Shown in pieces: positions 41,677 through 50,907 of a stretch of 64,000 nt of DNA. The position numbers and the translations under genes are program-made. The DNA lies in the NCBI GenBank assembly GCA_964576715.1, contig CAZNWE010000003.1, positions 37,023-101,022 of the forward strand. The letters are read 5' to 3'. Within the stretch, counting starts at the first letter, position 1; each line of letters opens with the position of its first letter. The stretch comes from SLRI01 sp964576715. GTDB taxonomy: Bacteria > Pseudomonadota > Alphaproteobacteria > Geminicoccales > Geminicoccaceae. Under the pieces are notes generated by a model. That model was not told the origin of the DNA and ran no database searches. It was given only the letters and a program-made list of their open reading frames with translations.

Positions 41677-42006
41677 ATGCCCACCCTCGACATCACCATC
41701 CACAATCGCCCGTTCAGCGTGCAGTGCGGCGAGGGCGAGGAGCTCAGGCTCAAGCGGCTGGCCAGCTACGTCGATGCGCGGGTGCGCGAGCAGGCGGCCG
41801 CCCACGGGCAGATCGGCGACCCGCGGCTGCTGGTTCTGACCTGCTTGTTGATCGCCGATGAGCTCGATGACGCGCTCGCCGAGATCAAGCGGCTGCAGGC
41901 CGGTGGTGCCAAGGCGGCGGCCGCGGACGACAGCGGCACGGCAGCGATGATCGAGCGGCTCGCGGAACGGCTGGAGCAGCTTGCGGTCGCGGTCGAGACC
42001 GCCTAA
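41677..42006 (+). CDS. zapA: Cell division protein ZapA
   Basis: 109 residues. Begins MPTLDITIHNRPFSVQCGEG, with the typical EELRLKRLASYVDARVREQA and RLLVLTCLLIADELDDALAE, then a C-terminal coiled coil. ZapA binds and bundles FtsZ filaments at midcell. Followed at once by a 6S RNA and 5-formyltetrahydrofolate cyclo-ligase, the conserved alphaproteobacterial order. ATG at 41677 with CCAGG-type weak ribosome site. Confidence 0.88.
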   Translation: MPTLDITIHNRPFSVQCGEGEELRLKRLASYVDARVREQAAAHGQIGDPRLLVLTCLLIADELDDALAEIKRLQAGGAKAAAADDSGTAAMIERLAERLEQLAVAVETA

Positions 42007-42016
42007 TTAGCAGCAT

Positions 42017-42177
42017 GGCGGGGCTGCCCGGTACGTCAGCGTCTTCTCAGCGCTCTGGGCCTAATGTGATCCTTCGGGAGCTGCCTCTGCCCGGACCCTG
42101 GTCCGGGTATCGCGGCGCCCACCTGCTCAGCAGGACCCAGGGACCACGTCGACGGCAACGGCCAGGGCGGCTCCGCC
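42017..42177 (+). ncRNA. ssrS: 6S RNA
   Basis: Located exactly between zapA and the 5-formyltetrahydrofolate cyclo-ligase gene, the standard place for 6S RNA. Terminal stem: GGCGGGGCTGCCC (42017-42029) pairs with GGGCGGCTCCGCC (42165-42177) over 13 consecutive positions, counting two G-U pairs. Inside are elements common in alphaproteobacterial 6S RNAs, such as CGGGAGCTGCC and CACCTGCTCAGCAGGACC. It mimics an open promoter and sequesters sigma-70 RNA polymerase in stationary phase. Ends are approximate. Confidence 0.85.
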
Positions 42178-42235
42178 GCTGCCCGTCCGCGACGGGACGA
42201 CCGAGAAGCCGCGCCGGGGCCGGCTGGGGGTGTCG

Positions 42236-42841
42236 ATGACCGGGCAGCCGCACCCGCGAGCCGCTGGCGCATCCGCCATGGCGAGCGAAAAGCGGGCGTT
42301 GCGCCGGACCGCGATGGCCCGCCGCGCCGCACTCGACCCGGCAGCGCGGCAGCTGGCCGGGCGGGCCGCCCTGCTCAAGCTCATGACGGCGCTGCCGCTG
42401 CGCCCCGAGAGCGTGGTTGCCGCGTTCTGGCCGATGGCTGCCGAAATCGACACCCGGCCGCTCTTTGAGGCGCTCGCGGCCTTCGATGTTGCCACCTGCC
42501 TGCCGCGCATGAGCGGCAAGCGGCGGCCGCTTTCGTTCTGTCGCTTTCGTCCCGGCGATGGGCTGCTCGAGGGGCCGATGCGGGTGCTCGAGCCGCTGCC
42601 GGCGGCCCGGCTCGAGCACCCGAGCATCGTCGTGGTGCCGCTGCTCGCCTTCGACGATGCCGGCTACCGGCTCGGCTATGGTGGCGGTTTCTACGATCGG
42701 ACGCTGCCGACCCTCGCTGTCGGGACGTTCGTGATCGGTCTCGCCTTCGAGGCGCAGCGCATGCCGGCTCTGCCGCACGAGCCCACCGACGTGCGCCTCG
42801 GACGGATCGTCACCGAGGCGGACGTGCACCACTTTCCCTGA
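42236..42841 (+). CDS. 5-formyltetrahydrofolate cyclo-ligase
   Basis: 201 residues from ATG 42236 (GTG at 42230 and ATG at 42278 are alternatives). Converts 5-formyl-THF to 5,10-methenyl-THF with ATP. Family landmarks are KRALRRTAMARRAAL, WPMAAEIDTRPLFEAL, VVVPLLAFDDAGYRLGYGGG and FYDRTLP, with the glycine-rich GYGGGFYDR motif intact. Follows the 6S RNA as in many proteobacteria. Confidence 0.92.
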   Translation: MTGQPHPRAAGASAMASEKRALRRTAMARRAALDPAARQLAGRAALLKLMTALPLRPESVVAAFWPMAAEIDTRPLFEALAAFDVATCLPRMSGKRRPLSFCRFRPGDGLLEGPMRVLEPLPAARLEHPSIVVVPLLAFDDAGYRLGYGGGFYDRTLPTLAVGTFVIGLAFEAQRMPALPHEPTDVRLGRIVTEADVHHFP

Positions 42842-42886
42842 TGAGCCGTCGAGTGACAGTTCAGCGAGCGAGCGAAAGGCGTCGGG

Positions 42887-43696
42887 GTGAAGATTCTCTA
42901 TGTCGGTGACGTGGTCGGCCGGGCCGGCCGGGTGGTGGTCGAGACGCTGCTGCCAGGGCTGCGCGAGCGGCACGGCCTCGATGCGGTGATCGTCAACGGC
43001 GAGAACGCCGCCGGCGGCTTCGGCCTCACCCCGACGATCGCCGCCGACCTGTTTCGGGCCGGGGCGGACCTGATCACCCTCGGCAACCATGCCTGGGATC
43101 AGCGCGAGCTCGTCGCCCACATCGACAGCGAGCCGCGGATCGTCCGGCCCTTGAACATGCAGCCCGGCACGCCCGGCAACGGGATCGCCAGCTGCCGCAC
43201 CGCCCGTGGCCGGCGGATCGTCGTCATGCAGGTGATGGGTCGGCTGTTCACCGGGCTGTACGGCGATCCGTTCCGCCACCTGCAGGCGGCGCTGGAGGCC
43301 TGGTTCCTGGGCGGCAACGCCGATGCGATCATCGTCGACGTGCATGCCGAGGCGACCAGCGAGAAGACCGCCCTCGGGCATTTCCTCGACGGTCGCGTGT
43401 CGCTCGTGGTCGGTACCCACACGCATGTGCCGACCGCCGACCACCGCATCCTGCCCGGCGGCACCGCCTACATCACCGATGTCGGGATGACCGGCGACTA
43501 CGACAGCGTGATCGGCATGGACAAGGCGATCTCGCTCGAGCGCTGGCAATCGAGCGTGCCGGGGCCGCGGCTGCAGCCGGCGACGGGACCGGCGAGCTTC
43601 TGCGCCGTGCTGGTCACCACCGACGCCAAGACCGGTCTGGCCACGGCGATCGAGCCGATCCGCCTCGGCGGCAGCCTGGCCAGCGCCGGCGGCTGA
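42887..43696 (+). CDS. TIGR00282/YmdB family metallophosphoesterase
   Basis: 269 residues. Metal-binding motifs of the family: MKILYVGDVVGRAGR (Asp), VIVNGENAAGGFGL (Asn-Glu-Asn), ITLGNHAWDQRE (Asn-His), VDVHAEATSEK and VVGTHTHVPTAD with two histidines. Such proteins hydrolyse 2',3'-cyclic nucleotides in vitro and influence RNA metabolism and biofilm choices in Bacillus; the role here is not known. GTG start at 42887, 45 bp after the cyclo-ligase stop, likely cotranscribed. Confidence 0.9.
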   Translation: MKILYVGDVVGRAGRVVVETLLPGLRERHGLDAVIVNGENAAGGFGLTPTIAADLFRAGADLITLGNHAWDQRELVAHIDSEPRIVRPLNMQPGTPGNGIASCRTARGRRIVVMQVMGRLFTGLYGDPFRHLQAALEAWFLGGNADAIIVDVHAEATSEKTALGHFLDGRVSLVVGTHTHVPTADHRILPGGTAYITDVGMTGDYDSVIGMDKAISLERWQSSVPGPRLQPATGPASFCAVLVTTDAKTGLATAIEPIRLGGSLASAGG

Positions 43697-43728
43697 GCGA
43701 ACCCGGGCGGCCTTGCCGGGCAGCCGGG

Positions 43729-43968
43729 CTAGTTGTGCAGTGCCCGGTCGAGGCGGCCGTTACGCAACAAAAACTCGACGAGCGCGGCGAGCCTGCCGCT
43801 CTCCTCGTGCATCGCTTCGAGAAACCGCCGCCGCTCCGCGGCATCGAGCTCGGGGTAGTCGCGCAGGATCTCGCTGATCGAGAGAATCGAGGCGAGCGGC
43901 GTGCGCAGCTCGTGCTCGAGTTCATCCATGCTGCGCAGCGAACGACCGGTAGGGGATTGCAGGTCCAT
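43729..43968 (-). CDS. Stand-alone histidine-kinase dimerisation (HisKA) domain protein
   Basis: 79 residues, essentially a DHp domain alone: MDELEHELRTPLASILSISE carries the phospho-His H-box, followed by RRRFLEAMHEESGRLAALVE, the second helix of the hairpin. There is no ATPase domain, and the frame ends LRNGRLDRALHN. The ATG at 43966-43968 has GAGGA five bases upstream, which argues for a real small gene rather than debris. It could be a phosphotransfer intermediate or a dimerisation decoy for a kinase. No regulator or kinase is adjacent. Confidence 0.6.
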   Translation of the reverse strand: MDLQSPTGRSLRSMDELEHELRTPLASILSISEILRDYPELDAAERRRFLEAMHEESGRLAALVEFLLRNGRLDRALHN

Positions 43969-44149
43969 ATCGATCCTCGTCCAGGCCGGTCTTGAACGGA
44001 CCGACCACGCGCCGCCGCCGATCGGCCACGCGTCATGCTGCAGTGCATCATACAATGCCTTATTTAACGTTTAGTTGCCGCTTGAAAAGGTCGTGGCCGG
44101 TAGCTGCGGCGTTTCATCGCTCGACCCTGGGTAGATCTTGGGCAGCTGC

Positions 44150-45898
44150 CTACCGGCCCATCACCGTGCCTTCGCGGCGCGGATCGGCGGCCCCCCGCCA
44201 GCCTGCAGCGATCCGCTCGATGACGTGCAGCCCGCTGTTCATGTCGGCGAGTGCTACCGTATGGCCGAGCGCCTCCAGCGCCCCGGCCAGCGCTGCCGCA
44301 TCGCTCGCTGCCTCCAGTGTGGTGTCACCGTTGCCGTTGCTGAAGTGCCCGAGTGCCACGGCGGCGTCGGCGGGCATCCCCCAGTCGAGCATGGCGACCA
44401 GCGTTTTCGCCACATAGGCGATGATCCGGGAACCGCCGGGCGAGCCCAGCGCCAGCACCGGAAAGCCCGCCGCGTCGAACACGATGGTCGGCGCCATCGA
44501 GCTGCGCGGCCGCTTGCCCGGCTCGACCCGATTGGCGACCGGCAGCCCGTCGACCTCGGGGCGGAACGCGAAGTCGGTGAGCTGGTTGTTGAGGAGAAAG
44601 CCGCCGACCATCAGGCGGCTGCCGAAGCCGGTCTCGATCGAACTGGTCAGCGAGACGATATTGCCGTCGGCATCGACGATCGAGACGTGGCTGGTGCCGT
44701 TCGAGGTGTCCGCGGTCTGCGGGGCCAGCTGCAGCGTCTCGCGCCAGGGTGGATTGCCGGCCCAGGCTGGCGGCATCGCCCGACCGTGGTCGATCGCCTG
44801 CGCCCGCAGCATGAGGTAGGTCGGGTCGAGCAGGCCGCGGCTCGGCACCGACACGAAATCCGCATCCGCGAGGTAGAGCGCCCGGTCGGCAAAGGCGAGC
44901 TTGGATGCCTCGAGGAAGAGATGCACGCCGCGCGGCGACGGGCCGTGCCCGGCCATGTCGACATGCTCGAGCAGCCCGAGGATCTGGCCGACCGCGATGC
45001 CGCCCGAGGAGGGCGGCCCCATGCCGCAGACCGCATGAGCGCGGTAGCCGACGCAGACCGGCTCGCGCTCGACCACCTGGTAAGCGGCGAGGTCGGCCAT
45101 CGTCATCCCCCCCGGGTTGCCCGCGGCACCGGTGACCGCCGCCACGATCGCCGCACCGATCTCGCCGGTATAGAACGGTGCCGACCCGGCCGCGGCGATC
45201 GACCGCAGGGTGGCGGCGAGGGCCGGGTTGGCGAGCGTCGTGCCGGCAGCCAAGGGGGCTCCTGCCGCATCGAAGAAATAGTCGCGGGTCGGCGCAAAGC
45301 GGTCGAGGCCGAGTGCCACGGCACCGGCGATCGAACCGGCCAGCCTGGGCGAGACGGCAAATCCGGTTTCGGCGAGGGCGATCGTCGGCTCGAGCAACGC
45401 GGCCCAGGGCCGGCTGCCGAAGCGCTCGTGCATGGTCTCGAGCAACAGCAGCGTGCCCGGCACGCCCACCGACCGGCCGCCGATCACCGCCTCCCAAAAA
45501 TCCAGGGGCTCGGCGGTGGCGGGATCGAGGAAGAGCTCCGGGCCGGCCGCCGCGGGCGCGGTCTCGCGGCCGTCGACGGTGATCAGCCGCTCCGCGGCCG
45601 CGTCCCAGTAGAGGAGAAAGCTGCCGCCGCCGATGCCCGACGATTGCGGCTCGACGAGGTTGAGCATGATCTGCACCGCCACCATGGCGTCGATGGCGTT
45701 GCCGCCGGCCGCCAGGACATCGTGGCCGACCTGCACCGCCTCGGGATGGGCGGCGGCGACCATGAAACGCTCGGCGGTGCCGACCGCCCCCAGGCCGACC
45801 GCCATGGTGGCCTCGGGCTGGGCCGGCGCTTCGGCCCAGGCCGGCGGTGCCAACAGGCCGAGAAAACCGGTTGCCAGACAGATCAAGCGATGCCGCAT
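44150..45898 (-). CDS. ggt: Gamma-glutamyltransferase
   Basis: 582 residues with a signal peptide (ICLATGFLGLLAPPAWA). The precursor is cut before the catalytic Thr (about residue 402) in SNGTSHVSIVDADGN. Other landmarks are AAHPEAVQVGHDVLAAGGNA, NLVEPQSSGIGGGSFLLYW, GGRSVGVPGT and ALGSPGGSRI. Periplasmic enzyme that hydrolyses or transfers the gamma-glutamyl group of glutathione. ATG near 45898. Divergent from the rlmI-like gene; a DHp-domain gene lies downstream. Confidence 0.93.
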   Translation of the reverse strand: MRHRLICLATGFLGLLAPPAWAEAPAQPEATMAVGLGAVGTAERFMVAAAHPEAVQVGHDVLAAGGNAIDAMVAVQIMLNLVEPQSSGIGGGSFLLYWDAAAERLITVDGRETAPAAAGPELFLDPATAEPLDFWEAVIGGRSVGVPGTLLLLETMHERFGSRPWAALLEPTIALAETGFAVSPRLAGSIAGAVALGLDRFAPTRDYFFDAAGAPLAAGTTLANPALAATLRSIAAAGSAPFYTGEIGAAIVAAVTGAAGNPGGMTMADLAAYQVVEREPVCVGYRAHAVCGMGPPSSGGIAVGQILGLLEHVDMAGHGPSPRGVHLFLEASKLAFADRALYLADADFVSVPSRGLLDPTYLMLRAQAIDHGRAMPPAWAGNPPWRETLQLAPQTADTSNGTSHVSIVDADGNIVSLTSSIETGFGSRLMVGGFLLNNQLTDFAFRPEVDGLPVANRVEPGKRPRSSMAPTIVFDAAGFPVLALGSPGGSRIIAYVAKTLVAMLDWGMPADAAVALGHFSNGNGDTTLEAASDAAALAGALEALGHTVALADMNSGLHVIERIAAGWRGAADPRREGTVMGR

Positions 45899-46024
45899 CG
45901 CTGCCTCCTCGTCGTCGACGCATCGCGGCGAGGGTAGGGCCGGGCTGGTCCCGCGCCAAGCGTCGCTTGCCGCCGCTCGCCGGCTCGGGCATCAAGACGG
46001 TTGCCCCTTTCCTGGACGAAACGC

Positions 46025-47257
46025 ATGACGTCGCACGCCACTTCGGAGCCGGCCGCCGGCGAGCAGCCGGCCGGCCGCTACCCGACGATCAAGATCCAGC
46101 GCGGCCACGACCGACGGCAGAAGGCGGGTGCGCCGTGGCTGTTCTCGAACGAACTCCGCCTCGACGAGGCGGCGCGCCGCCTGCCCGCCGGCAGCATCGT
46201 TCGCCTCATGGCGCCGACCGGCAAGATCGTCGGCGTGGCCCACTTCAACCCGCATTCGCTGATCGCCGCCCGGTTGTTGACCCGCAACAAGGACGCGGTG
46301 ATCGACCAGGCCTTCCTCGAGCGACGGCTCGCCCGCGCCCTGAGCCTGCGCGAGAAGCTCTACGATCGGCCCTATTATCGGTTGATCCACGCCGAGGGTG
46401 ACGGGCTGCCGGGGCTGGTCGTCGACCGTTATGGCAGCCTCCTCGTGGTCCAGCTCAACACCGCCGGCATGGTGGCGCTCGAGGCCGAGGTCTGCACCGC
46501 ACTGCGCCAGGTCACCGGCGTCGGCACCATCCTCGCCCGCAACGATTCGCCGGGCCGCTCGCTCGAGGGCCTGCCCGAGGAGACCCGGGTGATCGAGGGC
46601 ACCGTGCCCGACCAGGTGCTGGTCGATGAAAACGGCCTGAGTTTCGTCACCAACCCGGCAGCCGCACAAAAGACCGGCTGGTACTACGACCAGGCGCTGA
46701 ACCGCGCCTTCGCCGCCCGGCTCGCCCGGGACGCCAGGGTGCTCGATCTCTACAGCTACGCCGGGGGCTTCGCGCTCACTTGCCTCGCCGCCGGCGCCAG
46801 GTCGGCGCTCGCTGTCGACCGCTCGGCCGCGGCCCTGGCGCTGGCCCAGGCGAGTGCGGCGCGGCAGGGTGTGGCCGACCGCTTCGCCACCCGGACCGCC
46901 GAGGCTTTCGCCGCGATCGACGCGCTGGCCGGCGAGAAGGCCCGCTTCGACCTGGTGATCGCCGATCCGCCGGCTTTCGTCCCGGCCAAGAAGGACCTCG
47001 CGGCCGGGCTGCGGGGGTATCGCAAGCTGGCGCGCGAGGCCGCGGGTCTGGTCGGCGAAGCGGGCTTCTTCGTCATCGCCTGCTGCTCGCACAACGTCTG
47101 TCTCGACGCCTTTGCCGCCGAGGTGACCGCCGGCATCCGTGCGGCCGGGCGCGGGGCGCGGCAGATCTACCAGGCCGGTGCCGCACCGGATCACCCGATC
47201 CACCCAGCCCTGCCGGAGACCGCCTATCTGAAATGCCTCGCCTACGCGCTCGATTGA
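46025..47257 (+). CDS. rlmI: RlmI-like class I rRNA (cytosine-C5) methyltransferase
   Basis: 410 residues. N-terminal PUA-like part (HDRRQKAGAPWLFSNELRL) and RlmI/RlmK-type central domain (IHAEGDGLPGLVVDRYGSLL), then a Rossmann methyltransferase: VLDLYSYAGGFALTCLAAGA for SAM binding and DLVIADPPAFVPAKKDL with the DPPAF motif. C-terminal CCSHNV carries the family's catalytic-loop cysteines. Expected to methylate 23S rRNA. ATG at 46025; an earlier in-frame start would add eight residues. The exact target base is inferred from the family. Confidence 0.88.
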   Translation: MTSHATSEPAAGEQPAGRYPTIKIQRGHDRRQKAGAPWLFSNELRLDEAARRLPAGSIVRLMAPTGKIVGVAHFNPHSLIAARLLTRNKDAVIDQAFLERRLARALSLREKLYDRPYYRLIHAEGDGLPGLVVDRYGSLLVVQLNTAGMVALEAEVCTALRQVTGVGTILARNDSPGRSLEGLPEETRVIEGTVPDQVLVDENGLSFVTNPAAAQKTGWYYDQALNRAFAARLARDARVLDLYSYAGGFALTCLAAGARSALAVDRSAAALALAQASAARQGVADRFATRTAEAFAAIDALAGEKARFDLVIADPPAFVPAKKDLAAGLRGYRKLAREAAGLVGEAGFFVIACCSHNVCLDAFAAEVTAGIRAAGRGARQIYQAGAAPDHPIHPALPETAYLKCLAYALD

Positions 47258-47309
47258 GCACAGCCGGCGGCGGACCCGACCAGGGGGGAAGAAATTCAAC
47301 CAAAGGTTG

Positions 47310-47338
47310 TTGATTGTGGTCCAGACTAGCAATATACG
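47310..47338 (+). promoter_or_regulatory. Possible sigma-70 promoter of the type I secretion operon
   Basis: TTGATT (47310-47315), 17-base spacer, TATACG (47333-47338), within the only AT-rich stretch of the 120-bp gap. A small inverted repeat CAACC-AAA-GGTTG precedes it (about 47298-47310). Confidence 0.4.
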
Positions 47339-47377
47339 TTAGTTCAAGGCGACCATTCTCAAGCTGAGGTTGAGCCC

Positions 47378-49525
47378 TTGCCGCGCTTCTTTGCCGCCGA
47401 GCCGACCACGGCAGCGTCCAATCCGGCTGTACCGAGCGGTCGAGCCCTGGTCGAGAGCTTCGCGCGGCTGTGCGCGCAGCTCGACCGGCCGCTGGCGGAG
47501 GTCGATCTTCAGGCCTTGTTGCGAGGTGGGCAAGGCAGCGATCTCGGGACGCTGACCCGGCATGCCGAGCGGCTCGGCTTCGCGACACAGCTGCTGCCGG
47601 CGACCGCGCGGCGGCTGAAGCAGGCGACACCACCCTTTCTCCTGGTCAAGGGCGACGGCCGGCGGGCCTGGCTCGCCCGCTCCATTATCAACTCGAGGTT
47701 GATGCTGGTCGATCCCGCCAAGGACGGCCGGACGATCGCCGCCTCGCCGGCGGCAGCGGCGGCGCTTGGCGACCAGCTGCTGCAGCTGCGGCCGCGCCAG
47801 CCGCTCGCCGGCGACGGCCGCAGCCTCTGGCGCCAGGCGATCTGGCAGCGGCTGCAGCCGGTCTTCCTCGAGGTCGGCACCGCCTCGGTCTGCATCAATC
47901 TCCTGGCCCTGGCGATGCCGCTGTTCATGATGACCGTGTACAACAAGGTGATCGCCCAAGGGGCACTCGGCACGCTCGATGTCCTGGCCGTCGGCATGGT
48001 CACGCTGTTCGGTTTCGAGCTGCTGCTCCGCTCCTTGCGCGGCTACGTGGTCAGCCACACCGGCGCCAAGCTCGACCTCGCCCTGTCGAGCGAGATCGTC
48101 CACCACCTGCTTCGGCTGCCCTATCGGGTGTTCGAGGCGATGCCGACCGGCCAGCTGATGGAGCGGCTGCGCCAGCTCGACCAGCTGCGCAACTTCCTTT
48201 CCGGCAACCTGCCGCTCTTGCTCGTCGACTTCGCCTTCGTCGGCCTGTTCATCACCGCCATCTTCTTCTTCAGCCCGCTGCTCGGCTGGGTGACGCTCGG
48301 CGCCCTGCCCTTGTTCATCGGCCTCTCGGCCCTGGCCCAGCTGCGCCAGGGCAAGCTGTTACGCGCCAATTTCCGGGCCACCGCGAAAAAGTCCGCTGGG
48401 CTCGCCGAGACCGTGGCTCAGGCCCTCACCGTCAAGGCCCTGGCCCTCGAGCCGGAGATGCAGCGCCGCTTCGAGGACCGTCAGGTGGCGAGTGCCTGGA
48501 CCGGGTTTCGCGCCAGCCGTCTCGCCAGCAGCGTCGCCGCGACGGGCCAGGTGTTCCAGCATCTGGTGAGCCTCGTGGTGATCTATCTCGGGGCCAGGAT
48601 GATCGTCGCGGGCGAGCTTTCGATCGGCGCGCTCATTGCCTGCACGATCCTCTCCGCCCGGGCGCTGGCGCCGATGCGGCAGATCTTCTTCGCCTGGCAC
48701 CAGCTGCAGCAGACCCGGGACGCGCTCGCCCGGCTCGGCGATCTGATGGGCGAGCGGCCGGAGCTGGTCGGTGCCGCGGTGCCGCTGCCCAACCCGCTGC
48801 GCGGCCGCTTCCGCTTCGAGGCGGTGCGCTTCACCTACGACCCGGCGAAGCCGCCGGCCCTCGACGGGCTCGATCTGGTCATCGAGCCCGGCAGCATGCT
48901 GGCGGTGGTTGGCCCGCCGGGCTCGGGCAAGAGCACCCTGGCCAAGCTCCTGGTCGGCCTCGAGCGGCCCGATGCCGGGCGGGTGCTGGTCGACGAGGTC
49001 GACATCGCCCGCCTCGAGCCGACCGCCTACCGGACCCAGCTCGGCGTGGTGCCGCAGGAGATCCAGCTGTTCGCCGGCACGATCGCCGAGAATATCGGCA
49101 TCGCCGCCATCGACCGGTCGATGCAGCGGATCATCGCCGCCGCCAAGTTCGTCGGCATCCACGACACCATCCAGAAGCTGCCGGACGGCTACGACACCGA
49201 TCTCGGCGAGCGCGGCAACGGCCTCTCGCTCGGCCAGCGCCAGCTGCTCTGCGTCGCTCGCGCTTTGGTCAGGAACCCGCGGCTGCTGGTTCTCGACGAG
49301 GCGACCAGTGCGCTCGACCTCGCCAGCGAGGCCTATCTCCTGCGCAATCTCCGCCGCGCCGGCAGCGGCCGAACCATCGTCATGATCACCCATCGCCTCT
49401 CGGTCATCGAGATGTGCGACCGGGCGATCCTGCTCGAGAACGGCCGGCTGGTGATGTCCGGGCCGCCCAACGAGGTGGTGCGCCGGGCGCGCCAGCCGGT
49501 CAGCGACAGCGAGGCCACCGGATGA
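47378..49525 (+). CDS. Type I secretion ABC transporter (C39-like domain, permease, ATPase)
   Basis: 715 residues. N-terminal C39-like domain without a catalytic Cys (about 20-140: FATQLLPATARRLKQ, PPFLLVKGDG), as in HlyB/LapB exporters. Membrane domain about 160-440 with MMTVYNKVIAQGALGTLDVL. ATPase: Walker A GPPGSGKST (about 512), signature LSLGQRQ, Walker B LLVLDEATSALD, H-loop THR. TTG start with GAGG eight bases upstream. Pairs with the HlyD-type gene that overlaps its stop. No TolC-like gene or RTX-type substrate is encoded in the window. Confidence 0.92.
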   Translation: MPRFFAAEPTTAASNPAVPSGRALVESFARLCAQLDRPLAEVDLQALLRGGQGSDLGTLTRHAERLGFATQLLPATARRLKQATPPFLLVKGDGRRAWLARSIINSRLMLVDPAKDGRTIAASPAAAAALGDQLLQLRPRQPLAGDGRSLWRQAIWQRLQPVFLEVGTASVCINLLALAMPLFMMTVYNKVIAQGALGTLDVLAVGMVTLFGFELLLRSLRGYVVSHTGAKLDLALSSEIVHHLLRLPYRVFEAMPTGQLMERLRQLDQLRNFLSGNLPLLLVDFAFVGLFITAIFFFSPLLGWVTLGALPLFIGLSALAQLRQGKLLRANFRATAKKSAGLAETVAQALTVKALALEPEMQRRFEDRQVASAWTGFRASRLASSVAATGQVFQHLVSLVVIYLGARMIVAGELSIGALIACTILSARALAPMRQIFFAWHQLQQTRDALARLGDLMGERPELVGAAVPLPNPLRGRFRFEAVRFTYDPAKPPALDGLDLVIEPGSMLAVVGPPGSGKSTLAKLLVGLERPDAGRVLVDEVDIARLEPTAYRTQLGVVPQEIQLFAGTIAENIGIAAIDRSMQRIIAAAKFVGIHDTIQKLPDGYDTDLGERGNGLSLGQRQLLCVARALVRNPRLLVLDEATSALDLASEAYLLRNLRRAGSGRTIVMITHRLSVIEMCDRAILLENGRLVMSGPPNEVVRRARQPVSDSEATG

Positions 49526-50907
49526 GCAGGACGGACGACGTCACGAGCCCGCGGCGGCTCGCCGGCGACAAGCGCGCCGGGCGCCAGTCGGCCGACCCCG
49601 GCGACGACCTGCTGCCGGCCGACATCCGCGCGCTGCTCGAGCGCCGCCGCTCGCCGGTCGCCGGGCTGCTGATCGGCAGCGTCGCACTGCTGCTCACGGC
49701 GAGCGTCGCCTGGACCGCCTGGGCGAGGATCGACGAGGTGGTGAAGGCGCAGGGCCAGGTCGAGCCGGCGGAGCGGGTCAAGCTGATCAACCACCCGCGC
49801 GGCGGCCGGCTGGCGACCCTCGAGGTGGCCGAGGGGCAGCGGGTCGCCGCCGACCAGGTGCTGTTGACCTTCGCGCCCGAGATCGACGCCAAGCAGCAGG
49901 CGGAGCTGCGCGGGCGCTGGCAGAGCCGTCTCGCCGAGGTCGCCGTGCTGCGCGCCGAGGTCGAGGGCAGCCCGCTCATCCCGCCCGGCGAGCTCGCCAG
50001 CTACCGGCGCGATCTGGTCGAGCAGGCCGAGGCCCGCCTCGCCGCCCGGCGCGAGGCGCGTGACGGCCAGCGCGAAACGCTCGAGCGCAATGTCGAGGGG
50101 CACCGCGCCGCCCTGCTGAGCGCCGAGGCCGAGGTGGCGCGGCTGGAGAGCAGCTCGGCGCTGCTCGGCGAGCAGGTCGAGACGGTGCGCGAGCTCGCCG
50201 AGCGCGGCCTCTACCCGCGGCTGCGGCTGGTCGAACTCGAACGCCAGCTGGCCGACGCCCGGGGCGAGCTGGCCAAGGCGCGGGCCGCCATCGGCGCCGC
50301 CCGGGCGGGCCTGGCCGAAAGCCGGAGCCGGCAGAAGAACTTCGACATGGATTGGCGGCGCGGCCTGCTCGACGAGCTGAGCGAGGCCATGGCCGATCGC
50401 GACCAGCTGGCCGAGCGGCTCGGCGCCCAGAACGCGGTGATGGAGGAGCTCGTCCTCACCGCCCCGGTTGCCGGCATCGTCCAGGAGCTGCAGCCGGCGG
50501 CCGCCGGCCAGTCGGTGGCCGCCAACGAGACCATCATGAAGCTGGTGCCGATGGGCGACGGGCTGGTCATCAAGGCCCTGGTCGCCAATTCCGATATCGG
50601 TCGGGTCGCCCCGGGGATGGCCGCCACCGTCAAGGTCCGGGCCTACGATTTCGCCCGCTTCGGGGCGATCGAGGGGGTGGTCACCCGGATCAGCGCCGAT
50701 GCTTTGGCGAGCGAGCTGCCGGGCGAGCTGCCAAGCTTCGCCGTCGAGGTGGTGACCGCCCGCGACCACCTGGGTGCGGACGGCAGCCTGCCGGTGCTGC
50801 CCGGCATGGTGGTCGACGTCGAACTCCGGGTCGGCGAGCGCTCGCTCCTTTCCTATTTCACCGATACGCTGACCACCATGAAGGACCGGGCTTTCAAGGA
50901 GGGTTGA
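49522..50907 (+). CDS. HlyD-family membrane fusion protein (type I secretion)
   Basis: 461 residues. Cytoplasmic tail of about 45 residues, one membrane helix (VAGLLIGSVALLLTASVAWT), then lipoyl half (RVKLINHPRGGRLATLEVAE), a long alpha hairpin (about 110-300) and the second lipoyl half with LTAPVAGIVQELQPAAAGQS, then VPGMVVDVELRVGERSLLSY at the C-terminus (reading LPGMVVDVE). It links the ABC transporter to an outer-membrane channel. ATG overlaps the transporter stop (ATGA). The last codons and stop fall in the first copy of the 17-bp tandem repeat, so its C-terminus could vary with repeat number. Confidence 0.92.
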   Translation: MSRTDDVTSPRRLAGDKRAGRQSADPGDDLLPADIRALLERRRSPVAGLLIGSVALLLTASVAWTAWARIDEVVKAQGQVEPAERVKLINHPRGGRLATLEVAEGQRVAADQVLLTFAPEIDAKQQAELRGRWQSRLAEVAVLRAEVEGSPLIPPGELASYRRDLVEQAEARLAARREARDGQRETLERNVEGHRAALLSAEAEVARLESSSALLGEQVETVRELAERGLYPRLRLVELERQLADARGELAKARAAIGAARAGLAESRSRQKNFDMDWRRGLLDELSEAMADRDQLAERLGAQNAVMEELVLTAPVAGIVQELQPAAAGQSVAANETIMKLVPMGDGLVIKALVANSDIGRVAPGMAATVKVRAYDFARFGAIEGVVTRISADALASELPGELPSFAVEVVTARDHLGADGSLPVLPGMVVDVELRVGERSLLSYFTDTLTTMKDRAFKEG

